Below, one piece after another: positions 36,454 to 45,895 of a stretch of 64,000 bases of DNA. Source of the stretch: Flavobacterium pokkalii (GTDB lineage: Bacteria; Bacteroidota; Bacteroidia; Flavobacteriales; Flavobacteriaceae); assembly GCF_014596575.1 (NCBI RefSeq), contig NZ_NASZ01000003.1, positions 62,001 to 126,000 of the forward strand, read 5' to 3'. Under the pieces are notes generated by a model. That model was not told the origin of the DNA, did no database searches, and worked only from the letters and a program-made list of their open reading frames with translations. The position numbers were made by a program, and so were the translations under genes. Each line of letters begins with the position of its first letter. Position 1 is the stretch's first letter.

Positions 36454-39400
36454 TTAAAAACGTGTTGTTAAACCAAATGTGAAACGTTTAGTAGGTGGTG
36501 TAGCTTCTCCATCGATTGCAATTCCAAAAGGATCTCCACCCTTCATACTTACTTCAGGATCCTGACCGGTATATTTCGTAAATGTGTATAAATTATCAGC
36601 AGTTACCCAAAAACGAAGATCCTCTAAATTTAACTTTTTCAACAATTTTTTCCCTAAATTATAACTAAGTGTTACCGAACGTAAACGACAGAAAGAAGCA
36701 TCTTCAACATAACGGTCAGAACCTAACCAGTTATATCCTGAACCAAAAACAGCTCTGGGCATATTAGTTACATCGCCAGGATTACGCCATCTGGCTAAAA
36801 CGGCTGTACTTTGATTACTCCATCCGTACATATTAGTAGTATTCATTTCAGTTCCATTTACAATATCATAATTCAAACGATAGGTAAAATACATCAACAA
36901 TTTAAATTTATCATAACTTATTGACGGTCCAAAACCTCCGGCTAATTTAGGATTACTGTTTCCTAAATAAACCACATCACGGCTATCTATATTTCCATCT
37001 TTATTAATGTCTTCATAAATAGCATCCCCTGGTTGGAAAGTATAATCAACTGCTGGATAATTAAAACGCATAAATACTTCCTGACCATTTGGCCCTGTAA
37101 TAATATTTCCGGCAGCATCTCTGGCTTTTGTAGCCTCTAAATCAGTATAAACTCCTTTGAAACGGTATCCATAAAACGACCCAAAAGGATTATCAACTTG
37201 TAGAAAACGCTTGAACTGCCCATTTCTATCGGTATTCCCGCTTTCGCTTGGATAATATTCAGAAATCTCTTTAATTGTATTCTGATTAGCAGAAATATTA
37301 AAATTAAAATCTACTCTCCATTTTTTTGATTTATAAGGAGTACTGTTTAAACCAATCTCCCATCCCTGATTTTGCATACTACCAACATTTTGATCAGAAA
37401 TACTAGAATAACCAGAAACCGAACTAATATCAAGATCTCTAAACAACATATCTTTAGTCGTATTACGATAAATCTCAGCATCGATAGACAAACGCTTATT
37501 AAACATTTGCAAGTTAAAACCTAAGTTAGTACCTATTAATTTTTCCCAACGCAAATTACTTAACTCCATATTACCGGGAACAACTCCGTTTAGTCCTAAA
37601 TATTGAGTATTGTAATTATCATATACATTAAAAAAACGATAATCATAACGCGGTGCTCTACCCGAATGACCATAACTCAATCTCATACTTAAATCATCAA
37701 TACTGGTAAATTTTTCCATAAATTTCTCTCCTGAAATTCTCCAACGGGTAGAAATAGATGGAAACAATCCATATCGGTTATTCGCAGCAAATTTTGAATT
37801 CCCATCCCCACGTAAACCTACGTTAACAATATAACGATCTAACAATCCATATTGTAAGCTTACTAAAGCACCTACATCTCTTGATTGTCCATTTCCGTTT
37901 GACAAAGCGGTTCCTGAACCAGATGTCCTTCCAGGAACAGAAGGATCAGTTAATAAAGACGAAGCTGTATTGGTAACCATTGCATAATGACCAGAACTGC
38001 GATAATCATTAGACTGTAAAGACAATAAGGCCTGTAAGGTCTGATTCTTTCCAATACTTGGTGTATAAACAAAATTAGTTTTGGTTGTAATACCAACACC
38101 ATCAGAATCAGAATCCCCCGCTTGGTTTACTACTGATTCTGTAAATGGCCTACCGGTTGCACTCTGAGGTAAAAAGTTGTGTACTTTTAATCCCCTGAAA
38201 TCAAATTGTATGTCAAAAGTTGAAATTAATCTATCCGGAATAAGATCCACTTTTACATTAAAGTGAGGTACGATACGATCTTCTGTTTGGGTATTTAAAG
38301 CATACTCACCCATCGCTACCGGGTTATAAGTCCCTGAATAAGTTCCCTGTACATTGGAAGCTGGTGTAAAATAATTAGGCGTTAAATTTCCCATTTCATC
38401 GTATTCATAAATGCTCATGTTTGGCATTTTTGTATAAGCTACCCCTCTTAATCGGTCTCTATCTGTAGTACCATAACTATTTACATAATTACGTAAGGTT
38501 TCCGAATGGGTATAAGCAATATCGGTTCGAAAACGAATACGGTCTGATACTACATAATCTAAATTTAAACGGGCATTCAATCTCTCTAAACCAGTTCCAA
38601 TAGTAACTCCTCTACCTTTATAATAACCTACAGAGGTAAAATATCTGGCTTTTTCACCTCCTCCTTGAAGCGAAAGGTTATGATCTCCTGTTAAAGCAGT
38701 TTGCGTAATAGCGTCTATCCAATTGGTATTTTGGCTGTAATTTTTATAATAATATACATCTTGCGGATCGTATTGAAACTCTTTAACCGTAAGTGTATTC
38801 AAAGGCACTCCGTTTCTGTTCATATATGCTTCCGGAATTAACTGTGAATATTGATCTCCTGTTAACATTGGAATAGTAGGAGGCAATTTAGAATAAGACC
38901 CTCTAAAACTATAGGAAATTTTAGGTGCAGAAACCCCTCCTCGTTTGGTAGTAATCAACAAAACCCCACTGGCAGCACGAGCTCCCCAAACTGCCGTTGC
39001 AGCGGCATCTTTCAAAATGGTAATCGTTTCAATATCTGAAGGAGCAATGTTCAATAAAGCCGCATAACCCTGTTCATCAGCCGACCCAAAGTTAAAATCA
39101 TCCGGAACAGATGTTTCATAAGGCATTCCATCCACCACAATTAATGGATCAGAAGAACCTGTAATAGAAGAAGTACCACGAATACGAATTTGCATCCCTG
39201 CTCCGGGATCCCCGCTATTCGCAACGATATCCACCCCTGGCATACGTCCTTGCAGAGCTTCATCAATAGAAGCTGCCTGAGTATTTTCCAAGTCGGCAGC
39301 GTTAATAGAAACCGCAGCGGTAGTACGGTTACGATCGGCAATACTCATCAAACCATTATCTGACATTTTTTCTGATCTTACCACAATTTCTTTTAATTGT

Positions 39401-39729
39401 TCTGTACTGGATACTAAAGAAATTTTAATAGAGGTCTTACCATTGATAGCTACCGTTTTAGTTTTATAACCGATAGTTGATATTTGTAATTTATTATTTG
39501 GATTCTTTACACGAATGGCGAAGTTTCCATCAAAATCGGTTACAACACCCCCTACGGTTCTATTATCTGAATCCTGCTCAGCAATAGTAGCCCCCGGAAT
39601 CGTTTGATTGTCAGAAGCATCAATTACCTGACCGCGAACCAACAAAGTTGCAGGCTGTTGTTGCGCAATTACCGGTAAGGCTGCCAAAAATAATATAGCA
39701 AATGTAATTTTATAAATATATTGTTTCAT
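36454..39729 (-). CDS. SusC/RagA TonB-dependent transporter
   Basis: A 1091-residue outer-membrane transporter with signal peptide (cleaved after PVIAQ, about 22), carboxypeptidase-regulatory-like domain (about 30-110, VRGQVIDASDNQTIPGATI), KEIVVRSEKM, and plug containing IVVDGMPYE and ILKDAAATAVWGARAASGVLLITT. The barrel ends in ...FTFGLTTRF. There is no STN domain, so it is not expected to signal to a FecR/sigma pair. It begins 1 base after the upstream fasciclin gene ends. Confidence 0.94.
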   Translation of the reverse strand: MKQYIYKITFAILFLAALPVIAQQQPATLLVRGQVIDASDNQTIPGATIAEQDSDNRTVGGVVTDFDGNFAIRVKNPNNKLQISTIGYKTKTVAINGKTSIKISLVSSTEQLKEIVVRSEKMSDNGLMSIADRNRTTAAVSINAADLENTQAASIDEALQGRMPGVDIVANSGDPGAGMQIRIRGTSSITGSSDPLIVVDGMPYETSVPDDFNFGSADEQGYAALLNIAPSDIETITILKDAAATAVWGARAASGVLLITTKRGGVSAPKISYSFRGSYSKLPPTIPMLTGDQYSQLIPEAYMNRNGVPLNTLTVKEFQYDPQDVYYYKNYSQNTNWIDAITQTALTGDHNLSLQGGGEKARYFTSVGYYKGRGVTIGTGLERLNARLNLDYVVSDRIRFRTDIAYTHSETLRNYVNSYGTTDRDRLRGVAYTKMPNMSIYEYDEMGNLTPNYFTPASNVQGTYSGTYNPVAMGEYALNTQTEDRIVPHFNVKVDLIPDRLISTFDIQFDFRGLKVHNFLPQSATGRPFTESVVNQAGDSDSDGVGITTKTNFVYTPSIGKNQTLQALLSLQSNDYRSSGHYAMVTNTASSLLTDPSVPGRTSGSGTALSNGNGQSRDVGALVSLQYGLLDRYIVNVGLRGDGNSKFAANNRYGLFPSISTRWRISGEKFMEKFTSIDDLSMRLSYGHSGRAPRYDYRFFNVYDNYNTQYLGLNGVVPGNMELSNLRWEKLIGTNLGFNLQMFNKRLSIDAEIYRNTTKDMLFRDLDISSVSGYSSISDQNVGSMQNQGWEIGLNSTPYKSKKWRVDFNFNISANQNTIKEISEYYPSESGNTDRNGQFKRFLQVDNPFGSFYGYRFKGVYTDLEATKARDAAGNIITGPNGQEVFMRFNYPAVDYTFQPGDAIYEDINKDGNIDSRDVVYLGNSNPKLAGGFGPSISYDKFKLLMYFTYRLNYDIVNGTEMNTTNMYGWSNQSTAVLARWRNPGDVTNMPRAVFGSGYNWLGSDRYVEDASFCRLRSVTLSYNLGKKLLKKLNLEDLRFWVTADNLYTFTKYTGQDPEVSMKGGDPFGIAIDGEATPPTKRFTFGLTTRF

Positions 39730-39730
39730 T

Positions 39731-41971
39731 TTATTGCTGAGGTTTAGGGAATTTAAGATAGTTATCTACTAAATGAATTAAGGATCTATCTGCTAAGTTA
39801 TTACTACTGGCCAAAATAAAATTAGCCGCTGGATTTCCACCTGAAGTAGCTTCAGGTGTACCATCTTTAAAAGACAATGAACCTCCTGAACTCGCTATAT
39901 TCACATAAGTTTTTTCTCCAAATTCATCTTTCCTTAAGGTTTCACGTAATCCGGTAACCAATCCGTCATTTGAAGCTGTTGCGTTAACAATAATATGGTA
40001 ACGGATAAAATCAGCCACAACATCTCTTTCTCCTGCAGTTCCGGGATTATTAGAAGCCGGAAGTTCCCCATCTAAGACTGCTCTGGCAATAGCTGCGTTA
40101 TTAGGAACTACAAAAGTACAGGATGTACCTAGTTCAATTCCCTCAATTTTCCCTGTAGAACTGTTATAGACTGAAGAATTTCTTAAATACTGAAAAAAAC
40201 TATTAAACTCCGTATTTGAAGTTGCCAAACGCTCAATTACTTTACCTTGTAAACCAGGATAATCAATAGAAAATTGTGGTACATTATCAATGTAATAAGC
40301 CGTTCCATTTTCCTGAACATCACTACCTACAATAGTAGCATAAGTACCTTTCTCAATATTACCTGCTGCCTGAATTCTATTATTGTCATATCTAATGTAT
40401 TCTCCCGGAAGATCATAATCTCCTGTGCGAATTACTCCTGAAGAATTCGCAATATTATCCAATTCCCCATTAGGCGTATAAACAATACAGTTATATAATA
40501 ATCTTACCAATCGGTTTCTTGCTGCTGTAGCTCCGTCAGCTGTTCCATTAGAAGGATTCACATAAACCCATTCCTGACGAAGTGAATTATACTCAAAACC
40601 TAAACCTCTTAAAACATTATCCGAAGGCAAGAAAATAGTGAATTTTTGATGAATATTACTAATCATATCTCTATATCCCGAACCATCATTAAAAATTCTG
40701 GTCGCAAAAGAATATTTAGGATCTAAATAAGCCGAAGTATAAACACTATAAAACAAATCGGAATGTTGAACCTTACTTGAACCATAAAAGAATCCGTTAC
40801 TCAACACTTTTTTATCGGTAATATCAGTATTGATATTGAATCTTAAATCTTCTTTTAAATAATTATTATAATCTCCGAATTTGGAAGGCCATGCAACCCC
40901 CTGAACCATATGAGCATTTATGAAATCCTGAAAAACATAAATTGGCAACTGAGCTACGTTATCAAAATGCTTCAACAACACTGTATCTATAAATTCTTGT
41001 AAAGCATTATTTTCAGGAACTATCATCGTATAAGCTTCCGATTGACCATCATTATCTTCCGCTTTTAAATAATTCTCATTATTAGGAGCAAAAGCAAGGG
41101 TTGGATCATAAACTTTCACAAAGACATCATCTGACTTTCCTGTATAATTACGATAAGCCGTTGTTGCTGACTGATCAAAAACATACTTAACTAAGTAATC
41201 TTCCATTATACTTCGAAAGGTGCTATAATTAGAATTTCCTTCTAAGTATTGGTCTAAATTTAGTTTTGGAAGATTAACTTTGTCCACCTCATGAATCACT
41301 CCATTTTCGGCAACAATGTCTGCCTCAGTAACCTTTCCATCAAAAAGATTCAAACCGGTATATTCTGCACCAGGATAAAAGAAATTGAAATCATTTGCAG
41401 TCAAACCTCGCTCTGTAAAGTAATCCTCAGCAAAATAGGTTACATACTTATTATTATTATCACCTGGAATATAATAAGTTACTCCGTTTCTGTTAGAACC
41501 AACAATTACTTTAGGTAATCCATTAATCGTTTTTGAAACAAAACCGTCATAAAAAGCAGTTCTTCTTCTGAATCCGGTATTTTCAACCCATCCTCTTGAG
41601 GATTGATAATCTGAAAGCTGATCTTCTCTAAACTTATTGTAAACTAAGGCATATTTTACAATTTTAGAAGCGGTAGCGTCATCAACCTCACTTACATCAG
41701 ATATTCCGTTATCCTGAAAATACTGTTCAAAAGCAGCATCATTAGGAGCAAACATAGTCCAATACCCTGCTTTCCCTAAAATATCCTTATAACCGGCTTT
41801 TTCAATTAAAGTAGTTAAATTTTTAAAATTCCCTCTGGCTTCCAACTGCTGATAAATAGGATCTTCCAGATAATCAGGGCGACCGTAGAACTCATTAAAT
41901 GCGTCTCGGCTACAACTGGCAAACAAAGCCAGCAGCGGTAGAATTAATAAATAGTTAAATTTTCTCTTCAT
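39731..41971 (-). CDS. Four-repeat fasciclin-domain lipoprotein
   Basis: A 746-residue lipoprotein (Cys20, LLALFASCSRD), first gene of the minus-strand PUL operon. Four FAS1 repeats are suggested: about 30-235 (TMFAPNDAAFEQYF ... GVIHEVDKVNLP), 245-415, 425-575 (FTIFLPSDNVLRGLGF) and 580-742 (CTFVVPNNAAIARAVL ... LIHLVDNYLKFP). Unlike the two downstream fasciclin proteins it has no added beta domain. Being first in a SusCD operon suggests an outer-surface capture or scaffold role. Confidence 0.85.
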   Translation of the reverse strand: MKRKFNYLLILPLLALFASCSRDAFNEFYGRPDYLEDPIYQQLEARGNFKNLTTLIEKAGYKDILGKAGYWTMFAPNDAAFEQYFQDNGISDVSEVDDATASKIVKYALVYNKFREDQLSDYQSSRGWVENTGFRRRTAFYDGFVSKTINGLPKVIVGSNRNGVTYYIPGDNNNKYVTYFAEDYFTERGLTANDFNFFYPGAEYTGLNLFDGKVTEADIVAENGVIHEVDKVNLPKLNLDQYLEGNSNYSTFRSIMEDYLVKYVFDQSATTAYRNYTGKSDDVFVKVYDPTLAFAPNNENYLKAEDNDGQSEAYTMIVPENNALQEFIDTVLLKHFDNVAQLPIYVFQDFINAHMVQGVAWPSKFGDYNNYLKEDLRFNINTDITDKKVLSNGFFYGSSKVQHSDLFYSVYTSAYLDPKYSFATRIFNDGSGYRDMISNIHQKFTIFLPSDNVLRGLGFEYNSLRQEWVYVNPSNGTADGATAARNRLVRLLYNCIVYTPNGELDNIANSSGVIRTGDYDLPGEYIRYDNNRIQAAGNIEKGTYATIVGSDVQENGTAYYIDNVPQFSIDYPGLQGKVIERLATSNTEFNSFFQYLRNSSVYNSSTGKIEGIELGTSCTFVVPNNAAIARAVLDGELPASNNPGTAGERDVVADFIRYHIIVNATASNDGLVTGLRETLRKDEFGEKTYVNIASSGGSLSFKDGTPEATSGGNPAANFILASSNNLADRSLIHLVDNYLKFPKPQQ

Positions 41972-42028
41972 TATTTGGTTAGCTTTATAAAATGGTGAAT
42001 AAATTAATTTGTGTTTTTTTTAACTTTT

Positions 42029-42036
42029 CAAATTTA
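42029..42036 (-). promoter_or_regulatory. -7 box of the fasciclin/SusCD operon
   Basis: On the minus strand TAAATTTG matches TAnnTTTG perfectly. No TTG is found at the -33 position; instead the CAGGATA direct repeat ends 20 bp upstream. This is the layout of an activator-dependent promoter. Confidence 0.65.
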
Positions 42037-42056
42037 TAGGTTCAACTTTTCACATC

Positions 42057-42073
42057 TATCCTGCACTATCCTG
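42057..42073 (-). promoter_or_regulatory. Direct-repeat activator site A
   Basis: On the minus strand CAGGATA-GTG-CAGGATA is a perfect 7-bp direct repeat with a 10-bp period. It ends exactly 20 bp before the -7 box. Related sites C (47311) and D (51604) have the same spacing to their -7-like boxes. Confidence 0.65.
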
Positions 42074-42258
42074 TTTTTTATTATATATATAAAAAAAAAC
42101 CATAATAAATACACACAATACATTCTTTATGTTAGTATTTTAGCAATAGTAAATCCTCCATATTTATTGAAACTAAAGCACATTGCCAACATATTGTTAA
42201 AATTCAAAAAGCTATATATATCAAATTAACACTTATTTTATATTTTTTTAGAAAACTA

Positions 42259-42275
42259 CAGGAAACAACAGGAAA
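42259..42275 (+). promoter_or_regulatory. Direct-repeat site B
   Basis: CAGGAAA-CAA-CAGGAAA is a perfect 7-bp direct repeat with the same 10-bp period as sites A, C and D but with AA in place of TA. No good -7 box stands 20 bp downstream, so it may be a weaker or upstream site for either arm. Confidence 0.4.
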
Positions 42276-42480
42276 ATATCTTTAACACTTTGCTTACACT
42301 TCTTTTTTATAAGATTAAATACTTAAAAAAAACATTCAACCCAATAAACACTAACATTATTTATTTATTTGCAACCAATCAAAAAAAGCAACAAACTAAA
42401 AATCAAATCACTACACTAAATAAATTTCAAGCACAAACCCGCACAACAACAGAAAACATTTACCAATAAAAAAAATCGAC

Positions 42481-42488
42481 TATTTTTG
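42481..42488 (+). promoter_or_regulatory. -7 box of the SDR gene
   Basis: TATTTTTG is a perfect -7 box, 24 bp before the ATG at 42513. Confidence 0.65.
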
Positions 42489-42512
42489 GCGTAAAATATA
42501 AACAGCACACAC

Positions 42513-43250
42513 ATGAATACAAAAACAGCTATTGTAACCGGAGGAAACTCAGGCTTGGGTTTTGCTACTGCAAAAAAATTATGCGACAACGGAATCAAGA
42601 CTTATATAATAGGTAGAACAAAAGACAAAACAGAAGCTGCCTGCAACGAAATTGGTCCGAATGCGATTCCGGTTATTTTTGACTTAAATAATCTGGAAGG
42701 AATCCCTGGCATGATTGCCGAACTTTGTAAAGAAGCACCAATAGACATTCTTGTTAACAATGCGGGAATCAATTTAAAAAAAGAATTCACCGATGTTACT
42801 GACGAAGATTTTCTATCTGTGATTCACACCAATCTCTTAAGTGTTTTTGCCGTAAGCCGCGAAGTAGTAAAAAACATGAAAACACAAAATAACGGAAGTA
42901 TTATCAATATCAGTTCTATGGCCTCGCAATACGGAATCCCAAAAGTTATCGGATACTCGGCCAGCAAAGGAGCTATTGAAGCTATGACCCGCGCTATGGC
43001 AGTCGAATTAGCACAATTCGGGATTCGTGTTAATTGTATTGCTCCGGGATTTATCAAAACTAAAATGTCTGCCAAAGCACTAGACAACGATCCGGAAAGA
43101 AAAAACAAAGTTTTAGGACGTACCCCTATGGGATTCTTAGGAGAGCCGGATGATATTGCCGACGCCGCCTACTTCTTTGCTACAGCCGAATCTAAATATG
43201 TAACCGGAACTGTCCTGCCTGTTGATGGCGGAAACAGCATTGGTTTCTAA
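42513..43250 (+). CDS. SDR-family oxidoreductase (KduD/gluconate dehydrogenase-like)
   Basis: A 245-residue classical short-chain dehydrogenase. Cofactor motif TGGNSGLG (9-16), NNAG (about 85-88), catalytic Ser in NISSMAS and Tyr148-x3-Lys152 (YSASK) are present, with the C-terminal VTGTVLPVDGGNS. Next to pectin-degrading genes, a role in uronate catabolism such as 2-dehydro-3-deoxy-gluconate 5-dehydrogenase (KduD) is plausible, but other sugar or acyl substrates cannot be excluded. A terminator follows. Confidence 0.88.
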   Translation: MNTKTAIVTGGNSGLGFATAKKLCDNGIKTYIIGRTKDKTEAACNEIGPNAIPVIFDLNNLEGIPGMIAELCKEAPIDILVNNAGINLKKEFTDVTDEDFLSVIHTNLLSVFAVSREVVKNMKTQNNGSIINISSMASQYGIPKVIGYSASKGAIEAMTRAMAVELAQFGIRVNCIAPGFIKTKMSAKALDNDPERKNKVLGRTPMGFLGEPDDIADAAYFFATAESKYVTGTVLPVDGGNSIGF

Positions 43251-43287
43251 AATAATTTCTCTAACAAAGTACAACAACTTTAAACTC

Positions 43288-43327
43288 CAGCCTCATTTCT
43301 TTTTAGAAAATGAGGCTGATTTTTTTT
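43288..43327 (+). terminator. Terminator after the SDR gene
   Basis: CAGCCTCATTT-type arms (43288-43300 and 43305-43318, one bulge) with a T-rich loop are followed by eight T at 43320-43327. Confidence 0.85.
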
Positions 43328-43343
43328 AGAAATTTTCTAAAAA
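43323..43343. promoter_or_regulatory. Candidate palindromic operator before gntR
   Basis: TTTTTAGAAA and its exact complement TTTCTAAAAA flank a single central T, giving a perfect palindrome that ends 25 bp before the -7 box of gntR. The left part shares the T-tract of the SDR terminator. A GntR dimer would bind such symmetry, so autoregulation is plausible. The half-site TTTTTAGAAA also occurs at 42245 and 51622, next to direct-repeat sites B and D. Confidence 0.4.
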
Positions 43344-43368
43344 TATTTTTTTAAAACAAAAACTAATC

Positions 43369-43376
43369 TATATTTG
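43369..43376 (+). promoter_or_regulatory. -7 box of the gntR-xylB-xylA operon
   Basis: TATATTTG is a perfect -7 box, 19 bp before the gntR ATG. Confidence 0.7.
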
Positions 43377-43395
43377 CATACCGGAACAGAACAGC

Positions 43396-44394
43396 ATGGA
43401 AAAATCATTTAACTTTACAATCAATCACGACAGTGATACGCCAAAGTACCAGCAACTCGTGGACGCTATTAACAATGCGATTGCCGAGAACATTTTAGCC
43501 AAAGGAGATCAACTTCCTTCGGTAAACAACATTTGCATCAAAAACAAATTATCAAGAGACACTGTTTTCAAAGCCTATTCTTATTTAAAAGAACAAAAAA
43601 TCATTGATTCTGTCCCAAACAAAGGTTATTTTGTAGCAGGCGAAACCCGAAAAGTACTTTTGGTTTTAGACACTTTCAAAGCTTACAAAGAAGTGCTCTA
43701 CCACTCTTTTGTAAACAATCTGTCCGAAAATATTATTGTTGATGTTCAATTCCATCACTATAACATAGATAACTTCAAAACTATTATTAACAATAGCATT
43801 GGAAAATACTACAAATATGTAGTAATGACTTTTGATCATAAAGAAATTGCACCAACCCTTTCAGTAATTTCAAATGAAAAACTGTTATTAATTGACTGGA
43901 ACATTCATTCAAAATCTAAAAACAACTATGTTTTTCAGGATTTTGGCAAAGCCTTTTATCAAGCCTTAAAAGAAGGGGAAAGCTTTTTTAAAAAATATTC
44001 TGAAATCGTTTTTGTGTATCCAACATATACTTTTCACCCAAAAGAAACACTAACTTATTTTAAAAACTTTTGTACTGATTTTAATTTCAAATATCAAATC
44101 ATTACCAATCCAAAAGATTTTAATATCGAAAAGGGAATCGCCTACATTAGTGTTAGCGACCGGATTTTAGGAAACTTTCTGGAACAGTGTCGGGAGAAAA
44201 ATTTAGAACCCGGAAAGGATGTTGGCTTTCTATCCTACAACGAAACCCCGATGAAGAAATTCATCTACAAAGGAATCTCTGTTATAACCACCGATTTTGA
44301 AGCTTTAGGAAGCAAATCGGCGGAATTCATCAGCAATGAAGAACCAATGCAACTATACATACCAACTAAATTAATTTTACGCGAATCATTATAA
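43396..44394 (+). CDS. GntR-family regulator with sugar-binding-type domain
   Basis: A 332-residue transcription factor. The N-terminal winged HTH (about 10-80: PKYQQLVDAINNAIAENILAKGDQLPSVN, LSRDTVFKAYSYLKEQKII in pieces) is GntR-type. The remainder resembles a periplasmic-binding-protein/LacI-like effector domain (VVMTFDHKEI, IAYISVSDRILGNFLEQ, DVGFLSYNETP), an arrangement seen in Bacteroidota pentose regulators. It is 3 bases before xylB, so xylose or xylulose is the likely effector and xylBA the likely target. Confidence 0.88.
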   Translation: MEKSFNFTINHDSDTPKYQQLVDAINNAIAENILAKGDQLPSVNNICIKNKLSRDTVFKAYSYLKEQKIIDSVPNKGYFVAGETRKVLLVLDTFKAYKEVLYHSFVNNLSENIIVDVQFHHYNIDNFKTIINNSIGKYYKYVVMTFDHKEIAPTLSVISNEKLLLIDWNIHSKSKNNYVFQDFGKAFYQALKEGESFFKKYSEIVFVYPTYTFHPKETLTYFKNFCTDFNFKYQIITNPKDFNIEKGIAYISVSDRILGNFLEQCREKNLEPGKDVGFLSYNETPMKKFIYKGISVITTDFEALGSKSAEFISNEEPMQLYIPTKLILRESL

Positions 44395-44397
44395 ATT

Positions 44398-45879
44398 ATG
44401 TATTACATAGGATACGATCTGGGAAGTTCTTCCGTTAAAGTCGCCATCGTAGAAGCGGCAACAGGAAAAAAAATCATTAGCCTTAATGAACCGGCTAACG
44501 AAATGGAAATTATTGCTTATCACAAGGACTGGGCCGAACAGGATCCTGAAATGTGGTGGGAATATTGCTGTATAGCTACCAAAAGAGCCATCAAAGAAGC
44601 CGGTATTGATGCTTCCAAAATAACCGGTGTTGGTATTTCTTATCAAATGCACGGCTTGGTAGTAGTTAACAAAGAAGGGAAATCACTGCGCAATTCCATC
44701 ATTTGGTGCGACAGTCGCGCTGTTGAAATTGGCGACCACGCTTTTGAAGAAATCGGAGAAGAACAATGTACTTCTCATTTGCTGAATTCTCCCGGAAATT
44801 TTACCGCATCCAAATTAGTTTGGGTCAAAGACAACGAACCTGAAATTTACAATCAAATTCACAAATACATGCTTCCGGGTGATTTCATTGCCTTTAAGTT
44901 AACCGGCGAAATCAACACTACCAAAAACGGTCTTTCGGAAGGTATGCTTTGGGATTATAAAGAAAATGAAGTTGCCGAATGGCTTTTAAGATACTATGGA
45001 ATAGATTATTCTTTAACGCCAACAATTGTAGAGAATTTTACCAACCAATGTTTTTTAGACGAAAAAGGAGCTGCGGCATCCGGTTTACCTGTTGGAATTC
45101 CGGTGGTTTACCGTGCCGGTGACCAGCCAAATAACGCCCTTTCGTTAAACATTTTAAAACCCGGTGAAGTCGCTGCAACAGGCGGAACATCCGGAGTGAT
45201 TTATGCGGTTACCGATCAGTTAAAATCCAAAGAATCTTCCCGAATTAACAGTTTTGTACATGTAAATTATACACAATCAAAACCAACCGTGGGAAAATTA
45301 TTATGTATCAACGGATCGGGAATTCAATACCGCTGGCTGCGCAACCATTGCGGATTAGATTCTTATGAAAACATGAATCAAAAAGCCGAAGAAATCGCTG
45401 TAGGTTCTGACGGTGTTATGGTGATTCCTTTTGGAAACGGCGCCGAACGTATGTTTAACAACAAAACCATCGGCAGTCATTTCCTGAATCTGAACCTCAA
45501 CAAACACAGCCACGGGCATTTGTACCGCGCCACACTGGAAGGAATTGCCTTCTCATTTGTGTATGGAATGGAAATTTTGAAAAATGATAACGCTCAAATC
45601 AACGTTATTCGTGCCGGAAACGACAATTTATTCCGCTCCGAAATTTTCTCAAATACAGTTGCCACACTCATTGGTCACGAAATAGAAATTTACAACACCA
45701 CCGGAGCCGTAGGAGCAGCGAGAGCAGTTGGTTTAATCGACGGCGATTACGAAACCTTTGGTAACAATATCATCAAAAACGACCACGTCATGACTTATAT
45801 GCCGTTGCAAAACAGTCAACCCTATCAGGAAGCCTATCAAAACTGGAAAAAAGAATTAGAATACATTATAAACAAATAA
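44398..45879 (+). CDS. xylB: Xylulokinase
   Basis: A 493-residue FGGY-family kinase that phosphorylates D-xylulose. Signatures: N-terminal YYIGYDLGSSSVKVAIVE, GISYQMHGLVVV, WCDSRAVEIGD, LPGDFIAFKLTGE, GDQPNNALSLN and the C-terminal IRAGNDNLFRSEIFSNTVA with TTGAVGAARAVG. The pairing with xylose isomerase 16 bp downstream supports xylulose as substrate. Confidence 0.94.
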   Translation: MYYIGYDLGSSSVKVAIVEAATGKKIISLNEPANEMEIIAYHKDWAEQDPEMWWEYCCIATKRAIKEAGIDASKITGVGISYQMHGLVVVNKEGKSLRNSIIWCDSRAVEIGDHAFEEIGEEQCTSHLLNSPGNFTASKLVWVKDNEPEIYNQIHKYMLPGDFIAFKLTGEINTTKNGLSEGMLWDYKENEVAEWLLRYYGIDYSLTPTIVENFTNQCFLDEKGAAASGLPVGIPVVYRAGDQPNNALSLNILKPGEVAATGGTSGVIYAVTDQLKSKESSRINSFVHVNYTQSKPTVGKLLCINGSGIQYRWLRNHCGLDSYENMNQKAEEIAVGSDGVMVIPFGNGAERMFNNKTIGSHFLNLNLNKHSHGHLYRATLEGIAFSFVYGMEILKNDNAQINVIRAGNDNLFRSEIFSNTVATLIGHEIEIYNTTGAVGAARAVGLIDGDYETFGNNIIKNDHVMTYMPLQNSQPYQEAYQNWKKELEYIINK

Positions 45880-45895
45880 CTAAAAATAAAAAAAA

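Larger units (their letters stand above)
41972..42512. other. Divergent control region of the PUL
   Basis: This 541-bp, very AT-rich gap separates the fasciclin/SusCD operon from the SDR-GntR-xylBA arm. It holds the minus-strand -7 box (42029-42036), direct-repeat site A (42057-42073), site B (42259-42275) and the plus-strand -7 box (42481-42488). The stretch 42080-42250 shows only AT-rich DNA with no gene I can support. Confidence 0.7.

Noticed and set aside
42011..42229. 72-residue plus-strand ORF in the PUL control region
   Set aside because: It spans the promoter and activator site A, is low complexity and has no neighbour support.
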